Shown piece after piece: positions 28,202 through 36,589 of a stretch of DNA of 64,000 bases. The notes under the pieces were generated by a model. It searched no databases. It was given only the letters and a program-made list of their open reading frames with translations, and had not been told where the DNA came from. The position numbers and the translations under genes were made by a program. The stretch's first letter is position 1. Every line of letters starts with the position of its first letter. This DNA is from Marivivens niveibacter (GTDB taxonomy: Bacteria > Pseudomonadota > Alphaproteobacteria > Rhodobacterales > Rhodobacteraceae): contig NZ_MSPP01000001.1 of NCBI RefSeq assembly GCF_002150005.2, positions 930,001 through 994,000 on the forward strand, given 5' to 3'.

Positions 28202-28624
28202 ATGGCTGTAGAACGCACTCTGTCGATCATCAAACCAGACGCAACCGAACGTAACCTGACCGGTGCTATCGTTGCTAAATTCGAAGAATCTGGCCTGCGC
28301 GTTGTCGCATCCAAGCGTATCCACCTGACCCCAGCACAAGCTGGTCAGTTCTACGCTGTTCACGCTGAGCGCCCATTCTACGGCGAACTGTGCGAATTCA
28401 TGGCATCCGCACCAGTTGTTGTTCAGGTTCTGGAAGGCGAAGGCGCAATCGCGAAAAACCGCGAAGTTATGGGCGCAACCAACCCAGCAGACGCAGCACC
28501 AGGCACCATCCGCGCAGAATTCGCGAAATCGGTTGGCGAAAACTCGGTTCACGGTTCGGACGCTCCAGAAACCGCAGCAGAAGAAATCGCGTTCTTCTTC
28601 TCGGGTCTGGAACTGGTTGGCTAA
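28202..28624 (+). CDS. ndk: Nucleoside diphosphate kinase
   Basis: Equilibrates nucleoside di- and triphosphates through a phospho-histidine. The active-site loop is [10 protein letters not shown] with His117; the N-terminal [15 protein letters not shown] is the family start. 140 residues is normal. Codon choice is strongly biased (repeated GTT, GAA, GCA, CTG) as in highly expressed genes. A good AAGAGG ribosome-binding site precedes ATG 28202, and an intrinsic terminator follows the stop, so it is a monocistronic unit. Confidence 0.98.
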   Translation: MAVERTLSIIKPDATERNLTGAIVAKFEESGLRVVASKRIHLTPAQAGQFYAVHAERPFYGELCEFMASAPVVVQVLEGEGAIAKNREVMGATNPADAAPGTIRAEFAKSVGENSVHGSDAPETAAEEIAFFFSGLELVG

Positions 28625-28649
28625 TCGGCCATTTCGGTTATTCAACGGT

Positions 28650-28684
28650 AAAGCCCGCGCAGTTGCGCGGGCTTTGCTGTTTTT
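28650..28684 (+). terminator. Intrinsic terminator of ndk
   Basis: AAAGCCCGCGC and GCGCGGGCTTT make a perfect 11-bp stem with a 4-base loop, 25 bases after the ndk stop, followed by GCTGTTTTT. Confidence 0.9.
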
Positions 28685-28698
28685 AAAGGCTGCGGTGA

Positions 28699-29013
28699 TT
28701 ATGCGAGCCCCATGTCTGAGAGGAATTTTTGCAACTCCGACCCTGGGCGGGAGGTATCCGATGCGACCAGTACGTCAAACCGTTTGCGAAAATCGTCTTT
28801 TTCTTTGCCTTTGCAGTCGTTCCAAGGTCGTCCCTGCAACGCCATATGCAGTGCGTAATAGCCTATGAAATGGGGCCGCGTTCCGGCTGCGATCATTCGC
28901 TTGTAGGCTTCGTCGGCGCCTAGGTTACGCAATTCATCCGCCGATTTGATCCCTGCACGTTCCAGTTCTGCAGCGACGGCTGGGCCGATCCCTTTGATAG
29001 ATTGTAGTGTCAT
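28699..29013 (-). CDS. TfoX C-terminal-domain protein
   Basis: 104 residues consisting only of a TfoX_C-type helix-hairpin-helix domain: LQSIKGIGPAVAAELERAGI, ADELRNLGADEAYKRM, then YYALHMALQGRPWNDC. The N-terminal domain of full TfoX/Sxy proteins is absent. In gamma-proteobacteria TfoX promotes competence gene expression; stand-alone C-terminal domains have no assigned role. The start overlaps the end of the hybrid kinase gene by 4 bases, so it is translationally coupled to the kinase. Confidence 0.8.
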   Translation of the reverse strand: MTLQSIKGIGPAVAAELERAGIKSADELRNLGADEAYKRMIAAGTRPHFIGYYALHMALQGRPWNDCKGKEKDDFRKRFDVLVASDTSRPGSELQKFLSDMGLA

Positions 29014-31604
29014 TGGGCTGCGCGATGATCGGCTGACGATGCGGTGTTTTGGGTGTCCGATTGGTGGCTTTCCAGAAATTTCATAAGAGCATTTGTGTCT
29101 AGTGGTTTGGACATGATGGTCGATGCACCAGCCAATTCAAAGCGCCGCATATCATCACCGACCACCGCCGCCGTTAGGCCCACAATAGGGCGTTCAAAGC
29201 CCTGACTGCGTAGGGTTTGCGTGAGTTCGTCACCGGACATCTCAGGCATAAAGAGGTCTGTGATCACCAAATCTGGTGGGTCTTTTTCGATAAGGTCCAA
29301 TGCGGCACGGCCTGAAGTCGCTACTTCGACGCGGCCCATGAGTTTGCGCAGGCGCGCACTGGTGACTTCGGCAACCAATGGATTGTCTTCGGCCAGAACG
29401 ACGTAAAGCGCGCTGAAATCAACATCGGCAACGTGGATTTGCTTGTGAGCCTGAATTTGTTGCTGGGACGCAAGAGGTTCGGGCAGGCGAACATGATAAC
29501 CTGCGCCGCCTTCGGGGGCAGGGAAGTACCGGACATCACCGCCCAATAGCTGGATAGAGGTGCGTACGATGTAAAGGCCCAGACCCGACCCGTCAGGGCG
29601 ATTGCGTGCGTCGCTACCACCGCGTTGGAATGGTTGAAACAGGCGTTCGACTTCGTCATCGGGGATGCCAATACCGTCGTCAGTGACGGCCCACATGCCC
29701 ATTCGTTGCCCCTGTTCGCCGTCTAGACCTGCGCGGTAACTTAGTGTGATGGTGGAGCAGCGCGAATGAATAATCGCGTTTTTGATGAGATTTCCCAGCA
29801 CTTGTTTAATGCGAACATTGTCGCCCAAGACGGTTTCTTCTGCGCCATCGCCCAGACGCAATTGAATTTGTACCTTTGCGGACTGCGCTTGCATTTCGAA
29901 TGTATTGCGAATGGATTCCGCAACGTCGGTCGGCCTGAACGGTTGAATATTGACCGGCAGATTTTTTTCCGGGTTTACAGCCTGACGCATGTCGGTCAAA
30001 ACGCCAAGCAATTGGTCGGTTGCCTCGCGAAGGCGATGGTGGCTATGCGCGATGTCTGCATTTTCGTCGTCTAGATCATCGATCAACATGGAAATGACCG
30101 ACGCAGGTGTGCGCAGTTCGTGGCTGATAATCGAAAACATCTGTTTCTGCTGGTCCTGACGGATCGACAGTTCAGCCAGTGTTTCTTTCAGCGCACGTTC
30201 CTGTAGGTGTTCGCCAGTCACATCGACGACCAATCCATAGACAACTGGCGAATGTTCCACAGACCGTTCGTACCACAGGAACAACCTGATAACGCGGCTG
30301 TTGTTCGATTTGGGGACTTCGCGCAAACGTGCAAGCAGTGTGGTTGTTTCACCGGGGCGATAAAACATAAGGCGCCGCAGTTCTTTTTGTTCGCGTGGGC
30401 CGAATTTGCGCATCATGGTCGCGACGTCAAACTGGCTGGGAACGCCAAGCATACGTTGGGTTACCGGATCAACGCTGACCAAACGATTGCGGATATCGAC
30501 CGAAAAAATACCTACGCCTGCATAGTTTCGGACAGTGTTCAGACGACGGATCGAATTGGTCTGGCGGTTTTCATTGTGCAAAAGGTGGCTACGCATAGCC
30601 AAAATCGCGACAATTACGGCCAACCCAATAATGCAGTAGGTTTCGATGATTTGATCAAGTTCAGAGGCAAAAGGCCCGACCGATACAAATGTGCCTGATA
30701 GGACAATATAGACCAATATTCCCGACATGAGTGTCGGCACGACCAAGCGCAAAGGCAAAACAACGGCTAAAAATGCCGAAAGAGCGATTGGATCCAGCAT
30801 TTCGTGAATCCCAAAACCCAACTCTTGCACTGTGTTCAGCACCGCAAAGAGCAACGTAAATGGCATTGCCCAAACAAGGTCCAACGGTCGCGGAAATTGA
30901 ATGACACCCAACAGAAATACCGACATCACGACCCCACCGTAGGCGCAGCGTATTAAAGCGGTGTGCAGATAGGTTTCATTGATACCTAAAGCGGTCGACG
31001 AATTGGGGAATATGTTCGTCGTCAAAGTATAAAAGACCAAGACCATTGCGACGGCGACAAAGGTAAATAGCAGGCCGCTGATTGTTGAAACGATGAGGTC
31101 TAAGTTATGCGCGTCCGTCGTGCTGGCGTAGCGGCTAAGAAAAAAGCGGCCAATGCCACCAGTAATTAGGCCGATTAGCAGATTGCTGACTAACGCAATC
31201 AAATAGATCGACGGCGCATAGGGGCCTTCGATCGTCGCGGCGATTGATAGGGTGGGTATGATCGCTTGCAACAGGAAGATCGCTGTGAAGGCTAGCGTCG
31301 GGACGAGAAGCAGTTTCGTCGGATAGATCAATGTCCCCATGGCAATCATAAACAGGCCGACATGCGGCATATAGGCCAATGCCAACTCGCTTGGGTTATT
31401 TGTGCCTGTGCTGGCCGTCAGGATAAGAACCCAAACCAAACCAGTGGCCAGATAAATGAGCGTATGCCTGTATGGAAAATTCTCGATGTTTTTCCGAAGG
31501 GCATAGATTTGCGACCCTTCTAAATCCTGAAATAAAACAGCGTCTCTGTTCGCGTCAGATTGGCTAGGGCCTGTTATTTGTCTTGTTCGTGCTGGTGACA
31601 TCAA
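29010..31604 (-). CDS. Membrane hybrid histidine kinase with receiver domain
   Basis: 864 residues. A cytoplasmic start (1-45) is followed by an integral membrane sensor region of about eight to nine hydrophobic segments (46-338) that I do not recognise as a named MASE type. A PAS-like domain follows (about 352-470). The HisKA domain has the phospho-acceptor His495 in ISHELRTP, and the HATPase domain has LGNLIKNAI, DDGIGIP (about 642-648) and DGSGLGLYIV (671-680). A C-terminal receiver domain carries acidic residues Glu739-Asp740, phospho-acceptor Asp783 in VITDLFMP and a conserved Lys near 835. The receiver means a separate phosphotransfer protein or response regulator is needed; none is adjacent. 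Overlaps the TfoX-C gene by 4 bases. The gene is transcribed away from the urea transporter. Confidence 0.9.
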   Translation of the reverse strand: MMSPARTRQITGPSQSDANRDAVLFQDLEGSQIYALRKNIENFPYRHTLIYLATGLVWVLILTASTGTNNPSELALAYMPHVGLFMIAMGTLIYPTKLLLVPTLAFTAIFLLQAIIPTLSIAATIEGPYAPSIYLIALVSNLLIGLITGGIGRFFLSRYASTTDAHNLDLIVSTISGLLFTFVAVAMVLVFYTLTTNIFPNSSTALGINETYLHTALIRCAYGGVVMSVFLLGVIQFPRPLDLVWAMPFTLLFAVLNTVQELGFGIHEMLDPIALSAFLAVVLPLRLVVPTLMSGILVYIVLSGTFVSVGPFASELDQIIETYCIIGLAVIVAILAMRSHLLHNENRQTNSIRRLNTVRNYAGVGIFSVDIRNRLVSVDPVTQRMLGVPSQFDVATMMRKFGPREQKELRRLMFYRPGETTTLLARLREVPKSNNSRVIRLFLWYERSVEHSPVVYGLVVDVTGEHLQERALKETLAELSIRQDQQKQMFSIISHELRTPASVISMLIDDLDDENADIAHSHHRLREATDQLLGVLTDMRQAVNPEKNLPVNIQPFRPTDVAESIRNTFEMQAQSAKVQIQLRLGDGAEETVLGDNVRIKQVLGNLIKNAIIHSRCSTITLSYRAGLDGEQGQRMGMWAVTDDGIGIPDDEVERLFQPFQRGGSDARNRPDGSGLGLYIVRTSIQLLGGDVRYFPAPEGGAGYHVRLPEPLASQQQIQAHKQIHVADVDFSALYVVLAEDNPLVAEVTSARLRKLMGRVEVATSGRAALDLIEKDPPDLVITDLFMPEMSGDELTQTLRSQGFERPIVGLTAAVVGDDMRRFELAGASTIMSKPLDTNALMKFLESHQSDTQNTASSADHRAAQ

Positions 31605-31685
31605 AGGCGACCCTGTAACCTACCATTTGCCTTGGCGACTTCGCTTAACCTAAATCAACTCTAGCGCAACGAAAACGCGCCGTTG

Positions 31686-31702
31686 GGGTATACGTATTAC
31701 CC
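31686..31702. promoter_or_regulatory. Inverted repeat GGGTA-N7-TACCC upstream of the hybrid kinase gene
   Basis: GGGTA at 31686-31690 and TACCC at 31698-31702, with the near-palindrome ATACGTAT between them, 82-98 bases upstream of the kinase start. Sites of this shape are used by LuxR/FixJ-type regulators, but no regulator can be assigned. Confidence 0.35.
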
Positions 31703-31970
31703 TATTGGATAGTTTCGAGCCTTTTGCGTCCATCGGTCAATGAAAATCTAAATCGGTCGTATGGCGGATGACGGTCACAACCCCCAAGGTGTTTTCTTGA
31801 TGGAAAATCTTATCATTTGGGAAACTTTTGAAAAAATCCGTTAAGCCAGTGGTGAAAAAGTAAGCGGAAAAATTGTCGCTGAGTAATTTTTAAGCTTTTC
31901 GGCCTGGCGTTTTGAAAAATCCTGCCGATTTCTTGCGCATTTGGGAACGTTTGCAGCAGTGTTTGGTCGA

Positions 31971-31993
31971 GCGGTAAACGCCGCTTTAACCGC
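31971..31993. promoter_or_regulatory. Imperfect inverted repeat upstream of urtA
   Basis: GCGGTAAA (31971-31978) and TTTAACCGC (31985-31993) are complementary apart from one bulged base, 133 bases upstream of urtA. Candidate operator only. Confidence 0.25.
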
Positions 31994-32055
31994 CGCACGA
32001 GGGGCCATCCTGGCAGATCATCCCCCCGCGCGACAACAGCAACAAGCTGAGACAT

Positions 32056-32073
32056 CGTTATAACCCGATAACG
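32056..32073. promoter_or_regulatory. Perfect inverted repeat CGTTAT-N6-ATAACG upstream of urtA
   Basis: CGTTAT (32056-32061) and ATAACG (32068-32073), 53-70 bases upstream of the urtA start, where an operator or the promoter core would lie. The 6-base arms are perfect. Confidence 0.4.
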
Positions 32074-32125
32074 GGAAAAGGCCAAAGGCCAAGATGCACG
32101 GTGTCTCATACAGGGGACGTATTTT

Positions 32126-33412
32126 ATGTTTAAGAAAACTTTGCTGCCTGCACTTTCGACCGCAGCTGTCATTGCAGGCGCTAGCACTGCTTTCGCTCAA
32201 GATTGCACCATCAAAGTTGGTGTTCTGCACTCGCTGTCCGGCACCATGGCAATTTCGGAAACCACTCTGAAAGACACCATGCTGATGCTGGTCGAAGGCC
32301 AGAACGCTGCCGGCGGCCTGTTGGGCTGTGAATTGGAAGCTGTCGTTGTTGACCCAGCATCCGACTGGCCTCTGTTCGCGGAAAAAGCACGCGAGCTGAT
32401 CTCGGTTCACGAAGTAGACGTTATTTTCGGTAACTGGACATCGGTTTCGCGTAAATCGGTTCTGCCAGTTCTGGAAGAGCTGAACGGTCTGCTGTTCTAC
32501 CCAGTTCAGTACGAAGGCGAAGAATCGTCGCGCAACGTATTCTACACTGGTGCGGCTCCTAACCAGCAGGCGATCCCTGCGGTTGATTACTTCCTAGAAG
32601 AACTGGGCGTCGAAAAATTCGCGCTGCTGGGTACTGACTATGTTTACCCACGTACCACCAACAACATTCTAGAAGCTTACCTGATGGACAACGGCATCGC
32701 TGCCGAAGACATCTTTGTAAACTACACCCCATTCGGTCATTCGGACTGGGCAACCATCGTGTCTGACGTCGTTGCACTGGGTGCAGACGGCAAGCAGGTT
32801 GGCGTTGTGTCCACCATCAACGGTGACGCAAACATCGGTTTCTACAAAGAACTGGCAGCTCAGGGCGTATCGGCTGAAGATATCCCAGTAGTCGCATTCT
32901 CGGTTGGCGAAGAGGAACTGTCGGGTCTGGACACCACCAACCTTGTCGGTCACTTGGCTGCTTGGAACTACTTCATGTCGGCAGACACCGAAGCAAACGC
33001 TGAATTCATCGCTGCATGGCACGAATTCATCGGCGACGATGCGCGCGTAACCAACGACCCAATGGAAGCTCACTATATCGGCTTCAACATGTGGGTGAAC
33101 GCGGTTGAAGAAACCGGCACAACCGATATCGACACCGTTATCGCAGCTCTACCAGGTCAAGAGTTCCCGAACCTAACCGGCGGTACCGCAGTTATGCTGC
33201 CAAACCACCATCTGGCGAAACCAGTTCTGATCGGTGAAATTCTGGAAGACGGTCAATTCGACATCATCAGCCAAACCACCGAAGTTCCTGGCGATGCATG
33301 GACCGACTACCTGCCTGAATCGGCTGTTCTGGTCTCCGACTGGGTTGAACTGGAATGCGGTATGTACAACACCGAAACTGAATCCTGCGTTCAGCTGACG
33401 TCGAACTACTAA
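32126..33412 (+). CDS. urtA: Urea ABC transporter, periplasmic binding protein
   Basis: Captures urea (or short-chain amides in close relatives) for the UrtBCDE importer. Signal peptide 1-24 (ends STAFAQ), then DCTIKVGVLHSLSGTMAISE, the UrtA start; the EALNGLLFYPVQYEGEESS-type segment and VGSDYVYPRT-type motif (here TDYVYPRTTNN) are diagnostic. 428 residues is normal. Codon use is strongly biased (GTT, GAA, GCA), pointing to high expression. Ribosome-binding site AGGGGAC precedes ATG 32126. First gene of urtABCDE; a hairpin separates it from urtB. Confidence 0.95.
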   Translation: MFKKTLLPALSTAAVIAGASTAFAQDCTIKVGVLHSLSGTMAISETTLKDTMLMLVEGQNAAGGLLGCELEAVVVDPASDWPLFAEKARELISVHEVDVIFGNWTSVSRKSVLPVLEELNGLLFYPVQYEGEESSRNVFYTGAAPNQQAIPAVDYFLEELGVEKFALLGTDYVYPRTTNNILEAYLMDNGIAAEDIFVNYTPFGHSDWATIVSDVVALGADGKQVGVVSTINGDANIGFYKELAAQGVSAEDIPVVAFSVGEEELSGLDTTNLVGHLAAWNYFMSADTEANAEFIAAWHEFIGDDARVTNDPMEAHYIGFNMWVNAVEETGTTDIDTVIAALPGQEFPNLTGGTAVMLPNHHLAKPVLIGEILEDGQFDIISQTTEVPGDAWTDYLPESAVLVSDWVELECGMYNTETESCVQLTSNY

Positions 33413-33425
33413 TCGTTTGATATCC

Positions 33426-33457
33426 GGGCCGGGGGACTATCCTCCGGCCCATTTTCT
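33426..33457 (+). terminator. Terminator-like hairpin between urtA and urtB (probable attenuator)
   Basis: GGGCCGGGGG (33426-33435) pairs with CCTCCGGCCC (33441-33450) around a 5-base loop, followed by ATTTTCTTT. It lies 14 bases after the urtA stop and 35 bases before the urtB start. It would let urtA transcripts end early or protect their 3' ends, giving more binding protein than permease. Confidence 0.7.
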
Positions 33458-33484
33458 TTGACTACCCCCATAAGGATCGCGCCC

Positions 33485-35407
33485 ATGCTTCGCGCTTTGG
33501 TGATGGCTGTGTCCATCGTTGTGCTGGCGGCTGCCGCTGCTGCCCAAGATCTGCAATCCGTTCTGCGAACCCACTCTGAAGAAATTGCCAAACCGTCACG
33601 CCGTTCGGTGCAGGTGGCCATCGATGACCTGATCGCACTAGGTCAGCCCGAGGTCCCTATGTTCCTAGAACGCTGGCAGGGCAAAGAGGTCTATCAGTGG
33701 GACACAGACGGTCAGTTTTACTATGTTGATGGTGCTGATCCTTTTGATCTGATTGATATTTCCACTGGCGAAGTCGTTGGCCAAGCGCCCAAAGGCGAGC
33801 TGAGCCAGATCAAGCCAAACGCGGGTGTGCGCGGTGTGATCGGAACTGCGCTGGTTCAATTCCAGTTGCAAGATCCTGATCCTGAACGCCGTATCGCCGC
33901 GCTGGACGCAATTGCCCGTGATGGATCGGCTGACCAACTGGAACCATTGGCCGCGTCCATTGATGCAGAGCCTGATGCGGCCATTCGGGCCCGCAAGGAA
34001 AGCCTGCTGCAAATGCTGACCGCTCGGTTCGGCGACGCAACCGAAGACCGCGTTGCTGCGATTGAGGCGTTAAGCACTGAAGTCAGCGTGGACGCCCGCG
34101 CGGTCATGAACCAAATCCTGACGTCGCAAAACGGCGTTGCGACCGAATTGCCCGACGCGAATATCGCGGAAATTCGGGAACCTGAATTTGCCGACGCCTA
34201 CGCCGAATTGGTTGCCGCCGATCTGGCGGAACCTGCGTTGAGCGCTGACGAAATAAAATCGGTTTTGGCTGCGAACATTGTAGAAGGGCGCGTTGGCGGC
34301 ATTCCCGTTTCCACGCTGTCCGATCCTGATGCACGGATCGCTGCGTATCAGGCCTTGGCCGATGCAGGAACTGTAGCGCCATTGATGACGCAATCCGATA
34401 TGCAGGCCGCAATTGATGCGCATGTGTTCTATTCAGTTTACGACGAACCTATTGCGGCAGTCACGGATGCAGCCGTCGCCGCGCTGAAACACATGGAATT
34501 GAAGGTCGGCGCAATGCAAACCGCCGACCTTGCAATGGACGCTATTTCGCTAGCGTCGATCTATTTCCTAGCGGCCATCGGTTTGGCTGTGACATTCGGC
34601 GTTATGGGCGTGATCAACATGGCCCACGGCGAATTCATCATGATGGGCGCCTACACCGGCTACGTGATCCAACAGATCATTCCTGATTACACCGTGTCGA
34701 TCATTGTGGCGTTGCCTGTTGCCTTTGCCGTGACTTTCGCGGCGGGTGTCGCGATGGAACGTCTAGTGATCCGTCACCTGTATAAACGTCCGCTGGAAAC
34801 TTTGCTGGCGACATTTGGTATCTCAATCGCGCTGCAACAAATCGCGAAAAACATCTTTGGTACGCAGGCGCGTCCGCTGACATCTCCCGCGTGGTTGGAT
34901 GGAGCGTTGGTTTTCAACGACGTCGTTGCAATCAGCTACATCCGTATCGCGATTTTCGTGCTTGCGGTTCTGTTCCTGTGTCTGATCCTGTTCATCCTGA
35001 AAAAGACCCGTCTGGGCCTAGAGGTTCGCGCAGTCACCCAAAACCCTGGCATGGCGGCATCGATGGGTATCAACCCTGACCGCATCAACATGCTGACCTT
35101 TGGTCTGGGGTCGGGCATCGCGGGCATCGCGGGCGTGGCGATTGGTTTGTATGCCAAGGTGACATCCGAAATGGGCGCGGATTACATCGTGCAGTCGTTC
35201 ATGACGGTGGTTGTTGGCGGCGTTGGAAACGTCTGGGGCACGCTGGCTGGCGCGTCGCTGATCGGGTTCCTGCAAAAGGGCATCGAATGGATGAACCCGT
35301 CGAATACCTTGGCGGCGCAGACCTACATGATCCTGTTCATCATCATTTTTATCCAATTCCGACCCAAAGGCATCGTTGCCCTCAAGGGCCGCGCGGCGGG
35401 GAACTAA
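33485..35407 (+). CDS. urtB: Urea ABC transporter permease UrtB
   Basis: Branched-chain-type (LIV-I) inner-membrane permease. From ATG 33485 (AAGGA site upstream) the protein has 640 residues: signal peptide 1-21, then a long periplasmic-type alanine/aspartate-rich helical region to about residue 340, then the permease proper with about eight helices (IYFLAAIGLAVTFGVMGVIN, NMAHGEFIMMGAYTGYV, GGVGNVWGTLAGASLIGFLQ). The long N-terminal extension is characteristic of many proteobacterial UrtB proteins; its role is unknown. A TTG 9 codons earlier is rejected. urtC begins 3 bases after the stop. Confidence 0.94.
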   Translation: MLRALVMAVSIVVLAAAAAAQDLQSVLRTHSEEIAKPSRRSVQVAIDDLIALGQPEVPMFLERWQGKEVYQWDTDGQFYYVDGADPFDLIDISTGEVVGQAPKGELSQIKPNAGVRGVIGTALVQFQLQDPDPERRIAALDAIARDGSADQLEPLAASIDAEPDAAIRARKESLLQMLTARFGDATEDRVAAIEALSTEVSVDARAVMNQILTSQNGVATELPDANIAEIREPEFADAYAELVAADLAEPALSADEIKSVLAANIVEGRVGGIPVSTLSDPDARIAAYQALADAGTVAPLMTQSDMQAAIDAHVFYSVYDEPIAAVTDAAVAALKHMELKVGAMQTADLAMDAISLASIYFLAAIGLAVTFGVMGVINMAHGEFIMMGAYTGYVIQQIIPDYTVSIIVALPVAFAVTFAAGVAMERLVIRHLYKRPLETLLATFGISIALQQIAKNIFGTQARPLTSPAWLDGALVFNDVVAISYIRIAIFVLAVLFLCLILFILKKTRLGLEVRAVTQNPGMAASMGINPDRINMLTFGLGSGIAGIAGVAIGLYAKVTSEMGADYIVQSFMTVVVGGVGNVWGTLAGASLIGFLQKGIEWMNPSNTLAAQTYMILFIIIFIQFRPKGIVALKGRAAGN

Positions 35408-35410
35408 GTC

Positions 35411-36589
35411 ATGAAAAATTCGTTCCTAGTAACAAATCGATCTGTTCTGGTTTTCCTGCTGTGTTTGGCACTGTTCACGCTAGGCGTGACAGTCTTGGCC
35501 GAGGCGACAGGGGCAGGGGTTATTTCGACCTCTTTCGTGAAAACCTTGGGTAAAACGCTGTGCCTTTGTCTGATCGCCATCGCGATGGACGTGGTCTGGG
35601 GGTATTGCGGTATCCTTAGCCTTGGCCACTTTGCGTTCTTTGGGATCGGCGGCTATGCGATTGGCATGTGGCTGATGTATGCACGCACCCACGACATCGT
35701 GGTTGGGTCGTTGTCGAATGACGTGATCCCTGCGACGTCGGCTGAAATCTCTGATGCGATTGGCACCCAGATTTTCGGTGTGGTCGGCAGCAGCGAATTC
35801 CCACTGATCTGGGCCTTTGCGCATTCGTTGCCGTTGCAGTTGGCCGCGGTCGTGATTGTGCCGGGGCTACTGGCTCTGGTTTTTGGCTGGCTTGCGTTCC
35901 GCAGCCGCGTCACGGGCGTTTACCTGTCGATCCTGACCCAAGCGATGACGTTGGCGTTGTCGCTATACCTGTTCCAGAACGACAGCGGCCTGCGCGGTAA
36001 CAACGGCCTTTCGGGTCTGCAAAACATGCCGGGATCGGATCTGGGCCAAGACGTCCTGTCGATCCGTTTCTTTTGGGCGTCGGCAGTTGCGCTGGGGCTG
36101 GGGTATGTGCTGTTCGCCTTTGTTATATCGGGCAAAATGGGCAGCGTTATTCGTGCCATCCGCGATGACGAAGCGCGCGTTAGGTTCTTAGGTTACCACG
36201 TTGAATCCTATAAACTATTCGTTTTCACCATCACCGCTATGGTCGCGGGCATTGCGGGCGCGCTGTACTATCCGCAGGCAGGCATCATTAACCCTGCCGA
36301 AATCGCGCCAATCGCGTCGATCTATCTGGCGGTTTGGGTCGCGATTGGTGGCCGTGGGCGCCTGTATGGCGCGGTGATCGGTGCGACGTTCGTGTCGCTG
36401 CTGTCGTCGTGGTTCACGGGCGGCGGCGCGCCGAACATCGATCTGGGCTTTTACGAAATTGTCTGGACCGATTGGTGGCTGGTGCTGCTGGGCCTGTCCT
36501 TTGTTTTGGTCACGCTGCTGTTCCCGAAAGGTATCGGCGGGCTGTTCGACTACATCACAATCAACCGTGAAAAAGGGCCAAAAGCATGA
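35411..36589 (+). CDS. urtC: Urea ABC transporter permease UrtC
   Basis: Second LIV-I-type permease of the urea importer, 392 residues with about ten hydrophobic segments. MDVVWGYCGILSLGHFAFFG and YLSILTQAMTLALSLYLFQN are family landmarks, as are GGRGRLYGAVIGATFVSLL and the C-terminal VTLLFPKGIGGLFDY. A hydrophilic insert (about 95-135) interrupts the early helices, usual for UrtC. Overlaps urtD by 4 bases. Confidence 0.95.
   Translation: MKNSFLVTNRSVLVFLLCLALFTLGVTVLAEATGAGVISTSFVKTLGKTLCLCLIAIAMDVVWGYCGILSLGHFAFFGIGGYAIGMWLMYARTHDIVVGSLSNDVIPATSAEISDAIGTQIFGVVGSSEFPLIWAFAHSLPLQLAAVVIVPGLLALVFGWLAFRSRVTGVYLSILTQAMTLALSLYLFQNDSGLRGNNGLSGLQNMPGSDLGQDVLSIRFFWASAVALGLGYVLFAFVISGKMGSVIRAIRDDEARVRFLGYHVESYKLFVFTITAMVAGIAGALYYPQAGIINPAEIAPIASIYLAVWVAIGGRGRLYGAVIGATFVSLLSSWFTGGGAPNIDLGFYEIVWTDWWLVLLGLSFVLVTLLFPKGIGGLFDYITINREKGPKA

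Larger units (their letters stand above)
31605..32125. other. 521-base intergenic region between the divergent hybrid kinase and urtA
   Basis: The longest non-coding stretch in the window and shared by two divergent units. It holds three inverted repeats (31686-31702, 31971-31993, 32056-32073). A weak minus-strand open frame (31813-32055) of 80 codons has no ribosome-binding site and unusual codon use. I see no tRNA, riboswitch or repeat family in it. Its length suggests complex control of the urea transporter. Confidence 0.6.

Noticed and set aside
31813-32187. Open frame of 124 codons on the minus strand upstream of urtA
   Set aside because: It overlaps the urtA start region, has no ribosome-binding site at any start, uses several rare AGG codons and resembles nothing I recognise. 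Kept only as a remark in the intergenic entry.
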